The translations under genes and the position numbers were made by a program. A stretch of DNA of 64,000 nt, from assembly GCF_900176415.1 (NCBI RefSeq), contig NZ_FWXO01000002.1, positions 516,657 through 580,656 on the forward strand. Direction: 5' to 3'. Below, in pieces: positions 1 through 9,593 of the stretch (position 1 is its first letter; every line of letters begins with the position of its first letter). Source of the DNA: Cellulophaga tyrosinoxydans (GTDB lineage: Bacteria; Bacteroidota; Bacteroidia; Flavobacteriales; Flavobacteriaceae). The notes below the pieces were generated by a model, which made no database searches, was not told where the DNA came from, and worked only from the letters and a program-made list of their open reading frames with translations.

Positions 1-3000
1 AGGAGCGGTGGTATCAACATTATATAATTTATTCGTAGTACCAACACCTACATTCCCTGCGGTATCTGTGGTAGAAATTGTACCAACAACGGTGTGATCC
101 GCATCAAGCACTAAATTATTACCTGACACCAAAATAGTAAAAGCACCTGTTCCATTAACTGTTCCTGAAGTTGTAACCCCGTTAATTACTAAACTAACGG
201 TATCTCCAGTAGTAAAATCTCCTGCAACAGCACCCGAAACACTAATTGATCCCGCAGCCTCTGTAGAATTAATAGTATTATCCGAAGTAATGTCGTTAAT
301 TATTAAAGTTGGTATTGGCAAAGTAGTATCTACATTGTACACCTTATTGGCGGTTGCTGTTCCAGAATTACCTGCTGCATCGGTAGCATTTACACTACCC
401 CCAACCGTTGTATCCGCATCTAGCGCTAAATCATTTCCTGAAACCACAATACTAAATATTCCTGAAGCATTTATAGTTCCTGTAGTTGTTACTCCATTAA
501 TAACCAAACTTACCAAATCACCGTTCGTAAATTCTCCACCTACGGTACCAGTTACCGTTATATTTCCAGAAGCTTCACTAGCATTAACAATATTATCTGA
601 GGTGATATGATTTATTGTAAGTGTAGCAATAGGTAAAGTGGTATCAATACTATAGACTTTATTCGATGTTGCAATACCCGTATTTCCTGCAGAATCAGTT
701 GTAGTCATACTACCCGCAACTGTTGTATCTGCATCCAATACTAGATCATTACCAGATACTACAATACTAAATATTCCAAAGGCATCAATTGTACCTGTAG
801 TGGTTACACTATTTATTACCAAACTAACGGTATCTCCAGAAGTAAATTCACCACTGACAGTACCTGTTATTGTAATATTTCCAGAAGCTTCACTTGCATT
901 AACAATATTATCTGCTGTAATATTATTTATTGTAAGAATAGGAGTTGGTGCCGTGGTATCTACGTTATATACTTTATTTGCTGTTGCAGAACCAATATTA
1001 CCTGCAACATCAGTAGTACTTACGCTACCTGCAATTGTTGTATCCGAATCTAAGGCTAAATCATTTCCTGAAACTACTATACTAAATGCACCAGCAGCAT
1101 TTATCGTTCCTGTACTAGGTACGCCGTTAATAACTAAACTTACACTATCACCTGAAGAAAATTCTCCTGTGACCATACCCGTAATAGTTATATTTCCTAA
1201 GGCTTCACTGGCATTTACAGTATTATCTGCAGTAACATCATTAATTGTTAATGTTAAGATTGGTAAGGTTGCATCAATGGTTATAGGAAAATTAGCCGAA
1301 ATCACACCACTATTACCCGCAACATCCGTAATTAATGATGTTAATACGTAATCGCCATCAGCTAATGTTATGGCTGTATAATCTAAACTCCATATACCAG
1401 AGCCATTTGCTGTTGCATAACCTATACTTACGCCATCTAAAAACACCTCTACTGTACTATTAGCTTCTGAAGTTCCTCCAATAACTAAGGTATTATCCAA
1501 AGTGACACCGTCTGTAGTAATAGCACCTGTATCTGTACTAATTGATGTTATTACCGATGCACTTGGTGCTGTCGTGTCTATTGTAAAAGAAAAATTAGAA
1601 GATAATGCACTTACATTCCCTGCTAAATCTGTTGCTTGTGCAGTGAAAATATAAGAACCATCTACAAGTGTGGTGCCAGTATAATCAAAACTCCATATTC
1701 CGGAAGCATTTGCTGTAACCGTTCCAAGACTAGTACCATCTAAGAATACTTGTACGCTACTATTTGCCTCTGCAGTACCACTAAAAACTAAAGTGTTGTC
1801 TGAAGTTATTCCGTCAGTTGTACTGCTACCATTATCATCTGTTATTGCGGTAACTACAGGGGCGCTTGGAACAGCAGTATCAATAGTAATTGAAAAATTA
1901 AATGAAATTGGACTACTATTTCCTGCTAAATCTGTTGCTTGCGCCGTGAGAATATAAGAACCGTCAGCTATTACTGTTCCGGTATAATCTAAATTCCATT
2001 GTCCTGTACTATTCGCTGTAGCAAAACCAATACTAACTCCATCTAGAAAAACTTGTATTTGATCGTTTCCACCAGAAGCACCAAAAATATTCAAGGTGTT
2101 ATCGGACGTTATTCCGTCACCAGAACTTGCTCCAGTATCGGTTGTTATATAATTAATATTTGGTCTAAAAGGAGGGCTTCTATCTATAAAAATTGGAAAA
2201 TTAGGACTAGTGGCGCTTACATTTCCTGCACCATCTGTTGCACGTGCTGTTAATATATGAGCATTATTGGCAATAGTTGTTCCGGTGTAGTCTAATGTCC
2301 AAACGCCAGAACCATTACTTGTTGTTGTTCCTATAAGATTTCCATCTAAAAATATGGATATTAGCGTATTTGCATCGGAGGTTCCTCTAATGATTAAAGT
2401 GTTGTCTGATGTAATTCCGTCTGTGCTACTCAAACCAGTATCAGTACTTATAGATGTCACCGCAGGTGTACTTGGTACCGAAGTATCTATTACTATTGGA
2501 AAATTAGCAGAAATAGCACTAAGATTACCTGAAGCATCTGTTGATTGTGCTGTAATAACATAAGAACCATCTGCTAGTGTAGTACCTGTATAATCAAAGG
2601 ACCAGTTACCGGAACCATTGGTTGTGGTAGTACCAATGCTTGTACCATCTATAAAAACAGTTACAGTACTATTTGCTTCTGCAGTTCCATTAAATTCTAA
2701 GGTATTGTCAGATGTAATTCCGTCTGATGTATTACTACCAGTATCTGTACTGATAGCTGTCACGACTGGTGTACTAGGTAACGAAGTATCTATGGTTATT
2801 GGAAAATTAGCAGAAACTGCACTACTATTTCCAGCGACATCTGTTGCTTGCGCTGTAATTATATAAGAACCATCTGCCAATGTCGTGCCCGTATAATCAA
2901 GAGACCAGATTCCTGAACCGTTGGCTGTAGTAGTACCAATGCTTGTACCATCAATAAAAACTGTAACAATACTATTTGCATCGGCAGTTCCATTAAATTC

Positions 3001-5832
3001 TAAGGTATTGTCAGATGTAATTCCGTCTGATGTATTACTACCAGTATCTGTACTGATAGCTGTCACGACTGGTGTATTAGGTAACGAAGTATCTATGGTT
3101 ATTGGAAAATTAGCAGATATTGCACTACTATTTCCTGCAGCATCTGTTGCATGAGCTGTTAAATTATAGCTTCCGTCTGGAATTGTTGTAGCTGTATAAT
3201 CTAGCGCAAATATTCCCGCACCATTACTTGTTGTTGTTCCTATAAGATTTCCATCTAAAAATATAGATATTAGCGTATTTGCATCGGAGGTTCCTCTAAT
3301 GATTAAGGTGTTGTCTGATGTAATACCGTCTGCCGCACTTACACCGTTATCAGTACTAATAGAAGTTACTACTGGAATATTTGGTGCTGTTGTATCTATA
3401 GTTACAGAATCGTCTGCACTTACTCCAATGTTTCCAATATCATCAGTAACAAATGCTGTAACTGTTAAGGTATTTCCTTCTCCCGGACTTGTAAAACTTG
3501 TTGTTATTTGACCTGCGCTAATGTGAGCCGCTGTTAAAATTAAGGTTGAACCATTAATAGTTAATACATCATTTTCTTCTGCATCAATTGGTAAATCTAT
3601 AGTAACATCAATTAATCCTGATAATTCTAAACTGTTTAAAACACCATCATTATTCAGGTCTTCGATAATAGTAACGGTAGGTGCGCTTGGTAACGAATTA
3701 TTAAAAGTTAATACCGCGTTATTCGAAATTAGTGAAGTACAAATAAATGAAGTATCGGTTATAATTACTCTAAATTGATATCCATTTTGTAATGCTGTAA
3801 CACCAGTTAAAGTTAGTGTTGCCGTATCACTATTGGTATAAATATCTGTAGTATTTGCTGGATCTATATCCGCAAATCCCCCGCCTAATAGATCATCAAC
3901 TTGCCATTGGTAGCTTAAAAAATTTCCTGTAGCATTTACGCTAAAATTTATAGGCGTGCTACCATTGGTCGTCACATTTTTAGGTTGTCCCGCCGCATTT
4001 GCAATTACAATGGTTTGACCTTCTTGCTGAAAATCAAATTTTGTATTGCCTATCGCACTATCTGCATTCGTTGGTGTGGTGTAACCGTCTATTAAAGAAG
4101 TGCCCGTAACTAACCCATTAGCATCAACAACGGTAAGAACATCCCCTAAAAGTCCGTCTAAATTATCATCTGTATAACCGGCTTCTAGAACATCATTACA
4201 GCCATCGGCATCCGCATCTAATTCTCGAAAATCAGGAATACCATCTGGGGTAGCTTCAGAATCGGCTAAAGTATAATTTACTGCGCCAGAATTACCACCT
4301 CCTGAAGATTGTACTGCATTAGGGATACCATCTGTACCAACAGCTCCGGTTAAACGACCCAAAGTAGACACTATAGAATGCCCAGCTTCAACGGCATCAT
4401 ATATACCATCATTATCACTATCTAAATCTAGATAATCTGGTACTACATCTAAATCTGTATCTGTATCTTTACAAGCAGCAATTATCAATTCTATAGCATC
4501 ACCTGTACCTCCAGATCCCGTTTCTACAAATTGCAAAGAAATAGAAGAAACTTTCTGATTTATTTGTAATGTACCTGCAGCAGTACCATTAGCATCATTC
4601 TGAGTACTCTCTGAAGAATAACTACCTCCTGATGATGGTAATGTTGTGCCTCCATCTACAGCGGTAGTAGCTGTTGTTACAAAATCAAATGTACCTTTAA
4701 TCCTAGACCATGTAGCGCCATTTAATAAAGTAACTCTAGCAGAGTTTTGTGTTCCACCTGATTGTCCACCTATGCGATCTAGATGTATTAAAGGTTTGTT
4801 TACCTGTATTGGATTTCCTAAACCATCGACAAAATTAATGGTTACTGTACTATTCCAAATATATGTAGCCTCTAATGAGGCATTGTTTGTTAAATTTTCG
4901 GACCAAAAACTATTCCCTGTTGTCGTGAAATTTCCGTTAGTGAAATTATTTGAATTGGTTGTGGTAACATTGGCAATAACACCATTTCCGTAATTATATG
5001 ATGCTGTTGTTCCAGAAATTGCCCAAGCACCAGATTTTAATGGGGTGCATTTTCCTTCATCTGCATCTAAAATACCATCATTATCATCATCAAAATCGCA
5101 ACTATTATTTATACCATCTGCATCTGGGTCTTCTGCTGTAGGTGTACCCACTATAGCACCATAAGTACAGGGGTCTATAACTAAATTTGAAATAACAAAT
5201 TCAATGTCATCATCATTAGCACCTAAACCAAGAAAAGCTCTTTGAATAGAGCTGCCCAGTGTAATGTTGTTGACCAAACTATTAACTTGAAGACTACCTC
5301 CTGTAGTAAATGGGCATTCGGCACCTAATCCTGACAACAAAAATCCTAAATCCGCTTGAATTGAATTTGAACTAGAATCAAAAGCATTTCCATTCGAATT
5401 TAATTCTGTCCATGTACCACTTGATAATGTAATGATAGCAGAGGCATCACCCGCAACCGCTAGAGTACCCAGTTTATCAATATGTAGAATAGGTTTCAAA
5501 ATATTTACAGGTAGGCCTGTTGAAATTTCAATAAAACTAAATGTTATTGTTCCAGATGAATTGGCAATATTAAAGGCGATAGAAGGATTGTTTAAAATAG
5601 TTGGATCACTATAAGATTCCGAAGAACAACCCATAGTTTGGGCTCCAGTAATGGTAGCCCCACCTGTCTGTTGTGCTCTTACTAATACTAAACCGTCTGA
5701 GCTAGTACTTTCCCAAACCCCAGACCCTACATCAGTCCATGTTCCAGTTTTTTGCGCATGAGTTTGTTGAAAACATATAATTGCAAAAAATAGATAAAGT
5801 ATTTTTCTGAAAATAGTACTTAGTTTGCCCAA
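1..5832 (-). CDS. Giant secreted Ig-like repeat adhesin, 3' end outside window (partial)
   Basis: An open minus-strand frame runs from 5832 to the left edge (1944 codons) without a stop. No ATG fits: an in-frame TAG lies about 30 bp upstream, and the TTG at 5832 opens a convincing signal peptide (basic start, hydrophobic core, cleavage near THA-Q at residue 27). Order: a beta-rich N-terminal region (30-220); a thrombospondin-type-3-like calcium motif (DPDADG...DFDDDNDG, about 234-255); a second lectin-like beta region; further DxDxDG motifs (DLDSDNDG, about 469); then Ig-like modules from about residue 715. These comprise 101-residue units and, toward the edge, 105-residue units starting VDTTAP. 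This is the architecture of Flavobacteriia surface adhesins exported by the type IX system. The diagnostic C-terminal sorting domain would lie beyond the window. Exact ligand unknown. Confidence 0.85.
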   Translation of the reverse strand, partial: MGKLSTIFRKILYLFFAIICFQQTHAQKTGTWTDVGSGVWESTSSDGLVLVRAQQTGGATITGAQTMGCSSESYSDPTILNNPSIAFNIANSSGTITFSFIEISTGLPVNILKPILHIDKLGTLAVAGDASAIITLSSGTWTELNSNGNAFDSSSNSIQADLGFLLSGLGAECPFTTGGSLQVNSLVNNITLGSSIQRAFLGLGANDDDIEFVISNLVIDPCTYGAIVGTPTAEDPDADGINNSCDFDDDNDGILDADEGKCTPLKSGAWAISGTTASYNYGNGVIANVTTTNSNNFTNGNFTTTGNSFWSENLTNNASLEATYIWNSTVTINFVDGLGNPIQVNKPLIHLDRIGGQSGGTQNSARVTLLNGATWSRIKGTFDFVTTATTAVDGGTTLPSSGGSYSSESTQNDANGTAAGTLQINQKVSSISLQFVETGSGGTGDAIELIIAACKDTDTDLDVVPDYLDLDSDNDGIYDAVEAGHSIVSTLGRLTGAVGTDGIPNAVQSSGGGNSGAVNYTLADSEATPDGIPDFRELDADADGCNDVLEAGYTDDNLDGLLGDVLTVVDANGLVTGTSLIDGYTTPTNADSAIGNTKFDFQQEGQTIVIANAAGQPKNVTTNGSTPINFSVNATGNFLSYQWQVDDLLGGGFADIDPANTTDIYTNSDTATLTLTGVTALQNGYQFRVIITDTSFICTSLISNNAVLTFNNSLPSAPTVTIIEDLNNDGVLNSLELSGLIDVTIDLPIDAEENDVLTINGSTLILTAAHISAGQITTSFTSPGEGNTLTVTAFVTDDIGNIGVSADDSVTIDTTAPNIPVVTSISTDNGVSAADGITSDNTLIIRGTSDANTLISIFLDGNLIGTTTSNGAGIFALDYTATTIPDGSYNLTAHATDAAGNSSAISANFPITIDTSLPNTPVVTAISTDTGSNTSDGITSDNTLEFNGTADANSIVTVFIDGTSIGTTTANGSGIWSLDYTGTTLADGSYIITAQATDVAGNSSAVSANFPITIDTSLPSTPVVTAISTDTGSNTSDGITSDNTLEFNGTAEANSTVTVFIDGTSIGTTTTNGSGNWSFDYTGTTLADGSYVITAQSTDASGNLSAISANFPIVIDTSVPSTPAVTSISTDTGLSSTDGITSDNTLIIRGTSDANTLISIFLDGNLIGTTTSNGSGVWTLDYTGTTIANNAHILTARATDGAGNVSATSPNFPIFIDRSPPFRPNINYITTDTGASSGDGITSDNTLNIFGASGGNDQIQVFLDGVSIGFATANSTGQWNLDYTGTVIADGSYILTAQATDLAGNSSPISFNFSITIDTAVPSAPVVTAITDDNGSSTTDGITSDNTLVFSGTAEANSSVQVFLDGTSLGTVTANASGIWSFDYTGTTLVDGSYIFTAQATDLAGNVSALSSNFSFTIDTTAPSASVITSISTDTGAITTDGVTLDNTLVIGGTSEANSTVEVFLDGVSIGYATANGSGIWSLDYTAITLADGDYVLTSLITDVAGNSGVISANFPITIDATLPILTLTINDVTADNTVNASEALGNITITGMVTGEFSSGDSVSLVINGVPSTGTINAAGAFSIVVSGNDLALDSDTTIAGSVSTTDVAGNIGSATANKVYNVDTTAPTPILTINNITADNIVNASEASGNITITGTVSGEFTSGDTVSLVINSVTTTGTIDAFGIFSIVVSGNDLVLDADTTVAGSMTTTDSAGNTGIATSNKVYSIDTTLPIATLTINHITSDNIVNASEASGNITVTGTVGGEFTNGDLVSLVINGVTTTGTINASGIFSIVVSGNDLALDADTTVGGSVNATDAAGNSGTATANKVYNVDTTLPIPTLIINDITSDNTINSTEAAGSISVSGAVAGDFTTGDTVSLVINGVTTSGTVNGTGAFTILVSGNNLVLDADHTVVGTISTTDTAGNVGVGTTNKLYNVDTTAP
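56..1315 (-). repeat. Four tandem 315-bp (105-aa) Ig-like repeat units
   Basis: The conserved junction (cctgc plus the following aCATC-like block) recurs at 56, 371, 686, 1001 and 1316, exactly 315 bp apart. In the minus frame each unit carries NITITG, SLVING, SIVVSGNDL, LDADTTV and a TDxAGN motif, typical of bacterial Ig-like adhesin modules. Copies are diverged but gap-free, and all lie in frame inside the partial adhesin. Confidence 0.9.
1316..3133 (-). repeat. Six tandem 303-bp (101-aa) Ig-like repeat units
   Basis: Junction markers at 1316, 1619, 1922, 2225, 2528, 2831 and 3134 are exactly 303 bp apart. The encoded units carry the DGITSDNTL, GTADANS, DGSYIITAQATD and AGNSS motifs of the Big_13-like bacterial Ig fold. 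Two neighbouring copies are almost identical over about 120 bp (2689-2812 against 2992-3115), indicating recent duplication or gene conversion. Confidence 0.9.
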
Positions 5833-6028
5833 ATTATTCTTATTAATTATACCCGACTATTTCCAATCCAAAATATTAGACAACCAATTAAACTTCTGAT
5901 TATCAAGAATAGCAATAGTTCATTACCTATGTAAAAAAAGAATAATCCATGTTTAGAAGAAAACTTATGTTGTGAACGATGTAAAAGTTAATATGAAATC
6001 AGAGCAAGTTGACATCTAAACTCAAAAA

Positions 6029-6059
6029 ACACAAAAAATTTACTCCAAATTTTTTGTGT
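6029..6059. repeat. Perfect 13-bp inverted repeat, 5-nt loop
   Basis: ACACAAAAAATTT (6029-6041) is followed by ACTCC and its exact reverse complement (6047-6059). It lies between two divergent genes, where no terminator is expected, and lacks a following T run. It could be a protein-binding site, an RNA hairpin in a long leader, or an insertion relic. Confidence 0.75.
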
Positions 6060-6169
6060 CAAAATCTTCTATAAACCCTGACAATAGTTTCTTCATCGAC
6101 AAAATACATCAGTGAAAAACTTCTAAAAATACCGAATAAAATTATTTTATTTCCGTTTTATTAGAAGTC

Positions 6170-6212
6170 TGATATTTATCATATCTAAATTCTAAAAGCG
6201 TTCCTATTTTTA
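6170..6212 (+). promoter_or_regulatory. FNR-type operator plus -7 element for the cbpA-cbpM operon
   Basis: The palindrome TGATATTTATCA occupies 6170-6181. A -7-like TATTTTTA lies at 6205-6212 with centres 33 bp apart. The predicted start of transcription is near 6220, giving a leader of about 70 nt before the ATG at 6290. One of eight such elements in the window. Confidence 0.65.
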
Positions 6213-6289
6213 TAGCAACTTTAAGTTAATGTCATAAGATTTTATTAACTTAAAAAAATAACTACATTATTTAAAACATAGCGATTCCT

Positions 6290-7192
6290 ATGGAATTCAT
6301 TGATTATTATAAAGTATTAGGAATAACCAAAAATGCCTCTGAAGCAGAGATTAAAAAGGCCTATAGAAAACTAGCCCGTAAATATCATCCAGATTTAAAT
6401 CCGAATGATGCAGAAGCTGAAAAAAAATTTAAACAAATAAACGAAGCCAATGAGGTGCTTAGTCATGCTGAAAATAGAAAAAAGTATGACGAATATGGTA
6501 AAGATTGGCAACATGCAGAAGCTTTTGAAAAACAAAAAGCTAATCAGCGAGCTTATGGAGGCAACGCTGGAGGATACAAGTATTCAGGTGGTTCAGCAGA
6601 GGACTTCTCAGATTTTTTTGAAAGTATGTTTGGTGGTTCTGCAGGTGGAAATTTTAGGTCGTCACGGCAGAGTACTAAGTTTCGAGGACAGGATTATAAT
6701 GCTGAATTAAATCTAAATTTAACCGATATACTAACTACTCAAAAACAAACGCTTACTGTAAATTCTAAAAATATTCGCATAACAATTCCTGCTGGTGTAG
6801 AAGATGGTCAAACAATAAAAATTACAGGACATGGCGGTCCTGGCGTTAATAAAGGGCCATCCGGAGATTTGTATATAACATTCAACATAAATAACAACAC
6901 CAGTTTCACTCGTGAAAAAGCGGATCTCTATAAAACTGTAGAAATACCGCTTACCACTGCCGTTTTGGGCAATGAAATAACTATTGATACTTTAACTGGA
7001 AAAGTTAAGCTAAAAGTAAAACCCGAAACTCAAAATGGCACTAAAATAAAATTAACAGGTAAGGGGTTACCTCGTTACAAAAAGGACAATCAGTTTGGAG
7101 ATTTGTACATTACTTTTCAGGTTAAAATACCATCGAACTTAACAGAAAAACAGCAAAAATTGTTTAAAGAACTAGAAGCCACGAACTTGTAA
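6290..7192 (+). CDS. cbpA: CbpA-type DnaJ co-chaperone
   Basis: A 300-residue class II J-protein. The J domain is at residues 4-70 with the DnaK-stimulating HPD motif at 33-35. A Gly/Phe-rich linker follows (about 95-130, GGNAGG and MFGGSAGG), then the two beta-barrel client-binding domains (about 135-290). The cysteine zinc-finger repeats of true DnaJ are absent, which favours CbpA. It should deliver clients to DnaK in the cytoplasm; E. coli CbpA also binds curved DNA, which the sequence here cannot show. The next gene, 11 bp downstream, is cbpM-like, the known partner. An FNR-type palindrome lies 109 bp upstream, making it the first gene of the proposed stress regulon. Confidence 0.92.
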   Translation: MEFIDYYKVLGITKNASEAEIKKAYRKLARKYHPDLNPNDAEAEKKFKQINEANEVLSHAENRKKYDEYGKDWQHAEAFEKQKANQRAYGGNAGGYKYSGGSAEDFSDFFESMFGGSAGGNFRSSRQSTKFRGQDYNAELNLNLTDILTTQKQTLTVNSKNIRITIPAGVEDGQTIKITGHGGPGVNKGPSGDLYITFNINNNTSFTREKADLYKTVEIPLTTAVLGNEITIDTLTGKVKLKVKPETQNGTKIKLTGKGLPRYKKDNQFGDLYITFQVKIPSNLTEKQQKLFKELEATNL

Positions 7193-7203
7193 TTATAAAA
7201 CAC

Positions 7204-7497
7204 ATGGATACACAATTAATACAACTTAATGATTTTTGTAGTGGTCATGAAATAGAAGTTTCGTTTGTTACTGAGCTACACAATTATGATATTATAGAAA
7301 TAAAAATTATCGATAATAATCAATTTATTACCATTGAAGAATTGCCAAAGGTTGAAAAAATGGTACGTTTACACCAAGACCTTCAAATTAATATTGAGGG
7401 ACTAGAGGCTATAAATCAACTTCTTCAGCGCAATATAGCCTTGCAAAATGAAATACGTTTATTGCGGCAAAAAATCAACAGACTTGATGATTTTTAA
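7204..7497 (+). CDS. cbpM: CbpM-like chaperone modulator
   Basis: A 97-residue protein with an N-terminal MerR-like segment (about 1-55) and a C-terminal coiled coil rich in Leu, Gln and Arg (about 60-95). Length and position directly after cbpA fit CbpM, which binds the CbpA J domain and inhibits its stimulation of DnaK. Sequence similarity within this family is low, so the call rests largely on size, helical pattern and operon position. The 150 bp after it (7498-7647) hold no clear gene; a short minus-strand reading frame ending in TAG near 7550 looks faintly coding and may be a relic. Confidence 0.8.
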   Translation: MDTQLIQLNDFCSGHEIEVSFVTELHNYDIIEIKIIDNNQFITIEELPKVEKMVRLHQDLQINIEGLEAINQLLQRNIALQNEIRLLRQKINRLDDF

Positions 7498-7647
7498 TCT
7501 TACGTTATAGTCATTATATGGTTTTAATTACTGATTTAATACACTAGTTATATGCCATTACATAATTTTCTAGTGTCTTCTTATCAAAATGAAAAAGCAC
7601 ATTAGAGGCTATCATTACAGGATTTTTAACCAGAGACTAATAGCGGA

Positions 7648-8322
7648 TTAAGATACAATTCTACCATCTTCCATTTGAATTATTCTATCAGTTTTCTTTG
7701 CAAAATCTTCATCATGCGTAACAATTAATAAAGACAAACCTTGCTCTTCTTTTAACTGTTTAAATATGTTGAATACATTATCTGCATTTCTACTATCTAA
7801 ATTTCCAGTTGGTTCATCTCCCATTAAGATTATGGGATTATTAATTAAAGCACGGGCTATAGCAACTCGTTGTTTTTCTCCTCCCGATATTCTAGAAGCT
7901 CGTTGTAATGCAAGTTTATCTATGTCGAGCATTTTTAATTTCTCCATGGCCAAAAATTCAATTTCCTGGTGCGATTTCTCTGCAAGTTTCTTGGCTGGTA
8001 GCATTACATTTTCAAGAACTGAAAATTCTGAAAGTAAGTAGTGAAACTGAAATACAAAGCCTACATACTTATTTCTAATTCGTGAAAGTTCTTGGTGATT
8101 TTTACCTGTTATTAATTCATTATTTAAATACAAACTACCCGTATATTCTGTATCCATGGTAGATAATATATAGAGTAAGGTAGATTTACCTGAACCAGAT
8201 TTACCCATTATAGAAGCAAATTCTCCCTTTTTTACACTAAAAGAAATATCTTTTAAAACATGAAAATCCTTAGGTTTTAAAAAATGCTTGTTTATATTTT
8301 TGGTTTCAAGAACTAAATTCAT
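7648..8322 (-). CDS. MacB/LolD-type ABC transporter ATPase
   Basis: A 224-residue nucleotide-binding subunit. Walker A is GKSGSGKST (40-48), Q-loop Gln near 92, signature SGGEKQ (146-151) and Walker B ILMGDE (165-170). Size and the FtsX-type permease 8 bp upstream place it in the MacB/LolD/FtsE class, which drives mechanotransmission or lipoprotein/small-molecule export rather than classic import. It is the last gene of a three-gene minus-strand operon (adaptor, permease, ATPase). Substrate unknown. Confidence 0.93.
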   Translation of the reverse strand: MNLVLETKNINKHFLKPKDFHVLKDISFSVKKGEFASIMGKSGSGKSTLLYILSTMDTEYTGSLYLNNELITGKNHQELSRIRNKYVGFVFQFHYLLSEFSVLENVMLPAKKLAEKSHQEIEFLAMEKLKMLDIDKLALQRASRISGGEKQRVAIARALINNPIILMGDEPTGNLDSRNADNVFNIFKQLKEEQGLSLLIVTHDEDFAKKTDRIIQMEDGRIVS

Positions 8323-8330
8323 AGGTTAAA

Positions 8331-9593
8331 TTATGTGCCTCTGATTATTTTTACAGGATCTATTTTCCTAGCTTTATTTGATGGTAAATAACCCGCAATA
8401 AAAGTAGAGATAAGCGCAAATACAATTCCAATTACATAGTAGCTAATGCTAAAACTTACCGGATACGTATCAATCGTTGGCAATGCCTCTGTTTTAAATG
8501 AAGCATGATCAATTAATACAGAAAAAATAAACCCTAAGACAAGTCCTAATAACCCACCTACAATACCAATAATCATGGCTTGACTCATAAAAATTAGTTG
8601 CACATCTTTACCCGAAAACCCTGTTGCCTTTAGAATGGCAATATCTTTCATTTTTTCGTAAATCAACATATTTAAAATATTGTAAATCCCGAACCCTGCA
8701 ACTATTAATAAGGTAATAGATACTGCGTAAGTAATAAGGTTTCTGATATTTGTACCGGTCTCAAATTGCGCATTAGCTTCATTAACACTAGTGGCGGTTA
8801 TAGAAAAAAGACTAGAAAGTTTTTTTGAATATACGGGAGCATTCTCAATTACATTTAGTTTTATATTAATATCAGTAATATAATTTTGAGTTTCACCCAG
8901 AATGCGTTGTACCGTTTTTAAATTTACAAAGCTCTGAGAATTATCAATATCTGCTATACCACTCTGATATATCCCAACAATTTTAAGCGGAAAAAGATCT
9001 CCTTTAACCGTACTAACTTGCACTCGATCTCCAATTTTTAAGGACATTTTTTCAGCTAAACCCGCCCCCAATAAAATACCTGAATCGCTATTTTTTAAAT
9101 CTTCGGGCTTACCATTTACTATATAATCGCTAATGTTAGAAAGTTTTACTTCTTCCATTATATCTACTCCAATTAAATTACCTCCTAATTCATTAGAGCC
9201 AGAGATATAAAAAATCTGTGCTCTAGCCTGTGGCGTTGCACCTTTTACGTTTTTATCTTCTTTAAGATAATTTAAAATTGGCAGCGCATTATGAATTTTT
9301 TTTTGATTTTGCTTAGGCTTTACCGAATGTATAAATTGAAATGATTGCTGTACATCATCATACAAGGCAACAGGTTGTTTGGCAGTTGGTTTAATTTCAT
9401 TGTATAAATGTACGTGTGGTGTTTGATTTAGTATTAGATCATCTAGCATGGTATTTAAGCCAGTCATAAAACTTACCAAAGTAATATAAGAGGCTATACC
9501 AAAAGTTACGCCAAGTGCCGCCGTTAAAGTAGACTTAAACTTGGTCAGCAAATGAGTTTTTGCAATGTTCAGTATAACAGGCCAATTGGTCAT
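8331..9593 (-). CDS. FtsX/MacB-family ABC permease
   Basis: A 420-residue inner-membrane protein: one transmembrane helix near 20-45, a large periplasmic MacB-PCD-like domain (about 50-275), then three helices in the FtsX domain (about 285-410) ending in the typical ARKIDPVKIIRG tail. The topology matches MacB/LolC/DevC permeases. Its ATG overlaps the stop of the upstream adaptor gene (TAATG), implying translational coupling. Works with the ATPase at 7648-8322. Confidence 0.92.
   Translation of the reverse strand: MTNWPVILNIAKTHLLTKFKSTLTAALGVTFGIASYITLVSFMTGLNTMLDDLILNQTPHVHLYNEIKPTAKQPVALYDDVQQSFQFIHSVKPKQNQKKIHNALPILNYLKEDKNVKGATPQARAQIFYISGSNELGGNLIGVDIMEEVKLSNISDYIVNGKPEDLKNSDSGILLGAGLAEKMSLKIGDRVQVSTVKGDLFPLKIVGIYQSGIADIDNSQSFVNLKTVQRILGETQNYITDINIKLNVIENAPVYSKKLSSLFSITATSVNEANAQFETGTNIRNLITYAVSITLLIVAGFGIYNILNMLIYEKMKDIAILKATGFSGKDVQLIFMSQAMIIGIVGGLLGLVLGFIFSVLIDHASFKTEALPTIDTYPVSFSISYYVIGIVFALISTFIAGYLPSNKARKIDPVKIIRGT

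Larger units (their letters stand above)
5833..6289. other. Divergent intergenic region, 457 bp
   Basis: Separates the minus-strand adhesin from the plus-strand chaperone operon. It contains a perfect 13-bp inverted repeat (6029-6059) and an FNR-type promoter (6170-6212). No ORF with coding character was seen in the rest. Confidence 0.8.

Noticed and set aside
1..3133. Tandem repeats as a CRISPR-like array
   Set aside because: Units are 303 or 315 bp, in frame and coding; no short repeats with unique spacers and no cas genes.
290..5614. Several plus-strand ORFs of 60-183 codons across the adhesin region
   Set aside because: They are antisense shadows of the minus-strand Ig-like repeat gene; they repeat with the same 303/315-bp period and have no promoter or recognisable product.
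5899..5907. tgattatca upstream of cbpA as an extra FNR-type site
   Set aside because: The TGAT and ATCA halves are separated by only one base instead of four.
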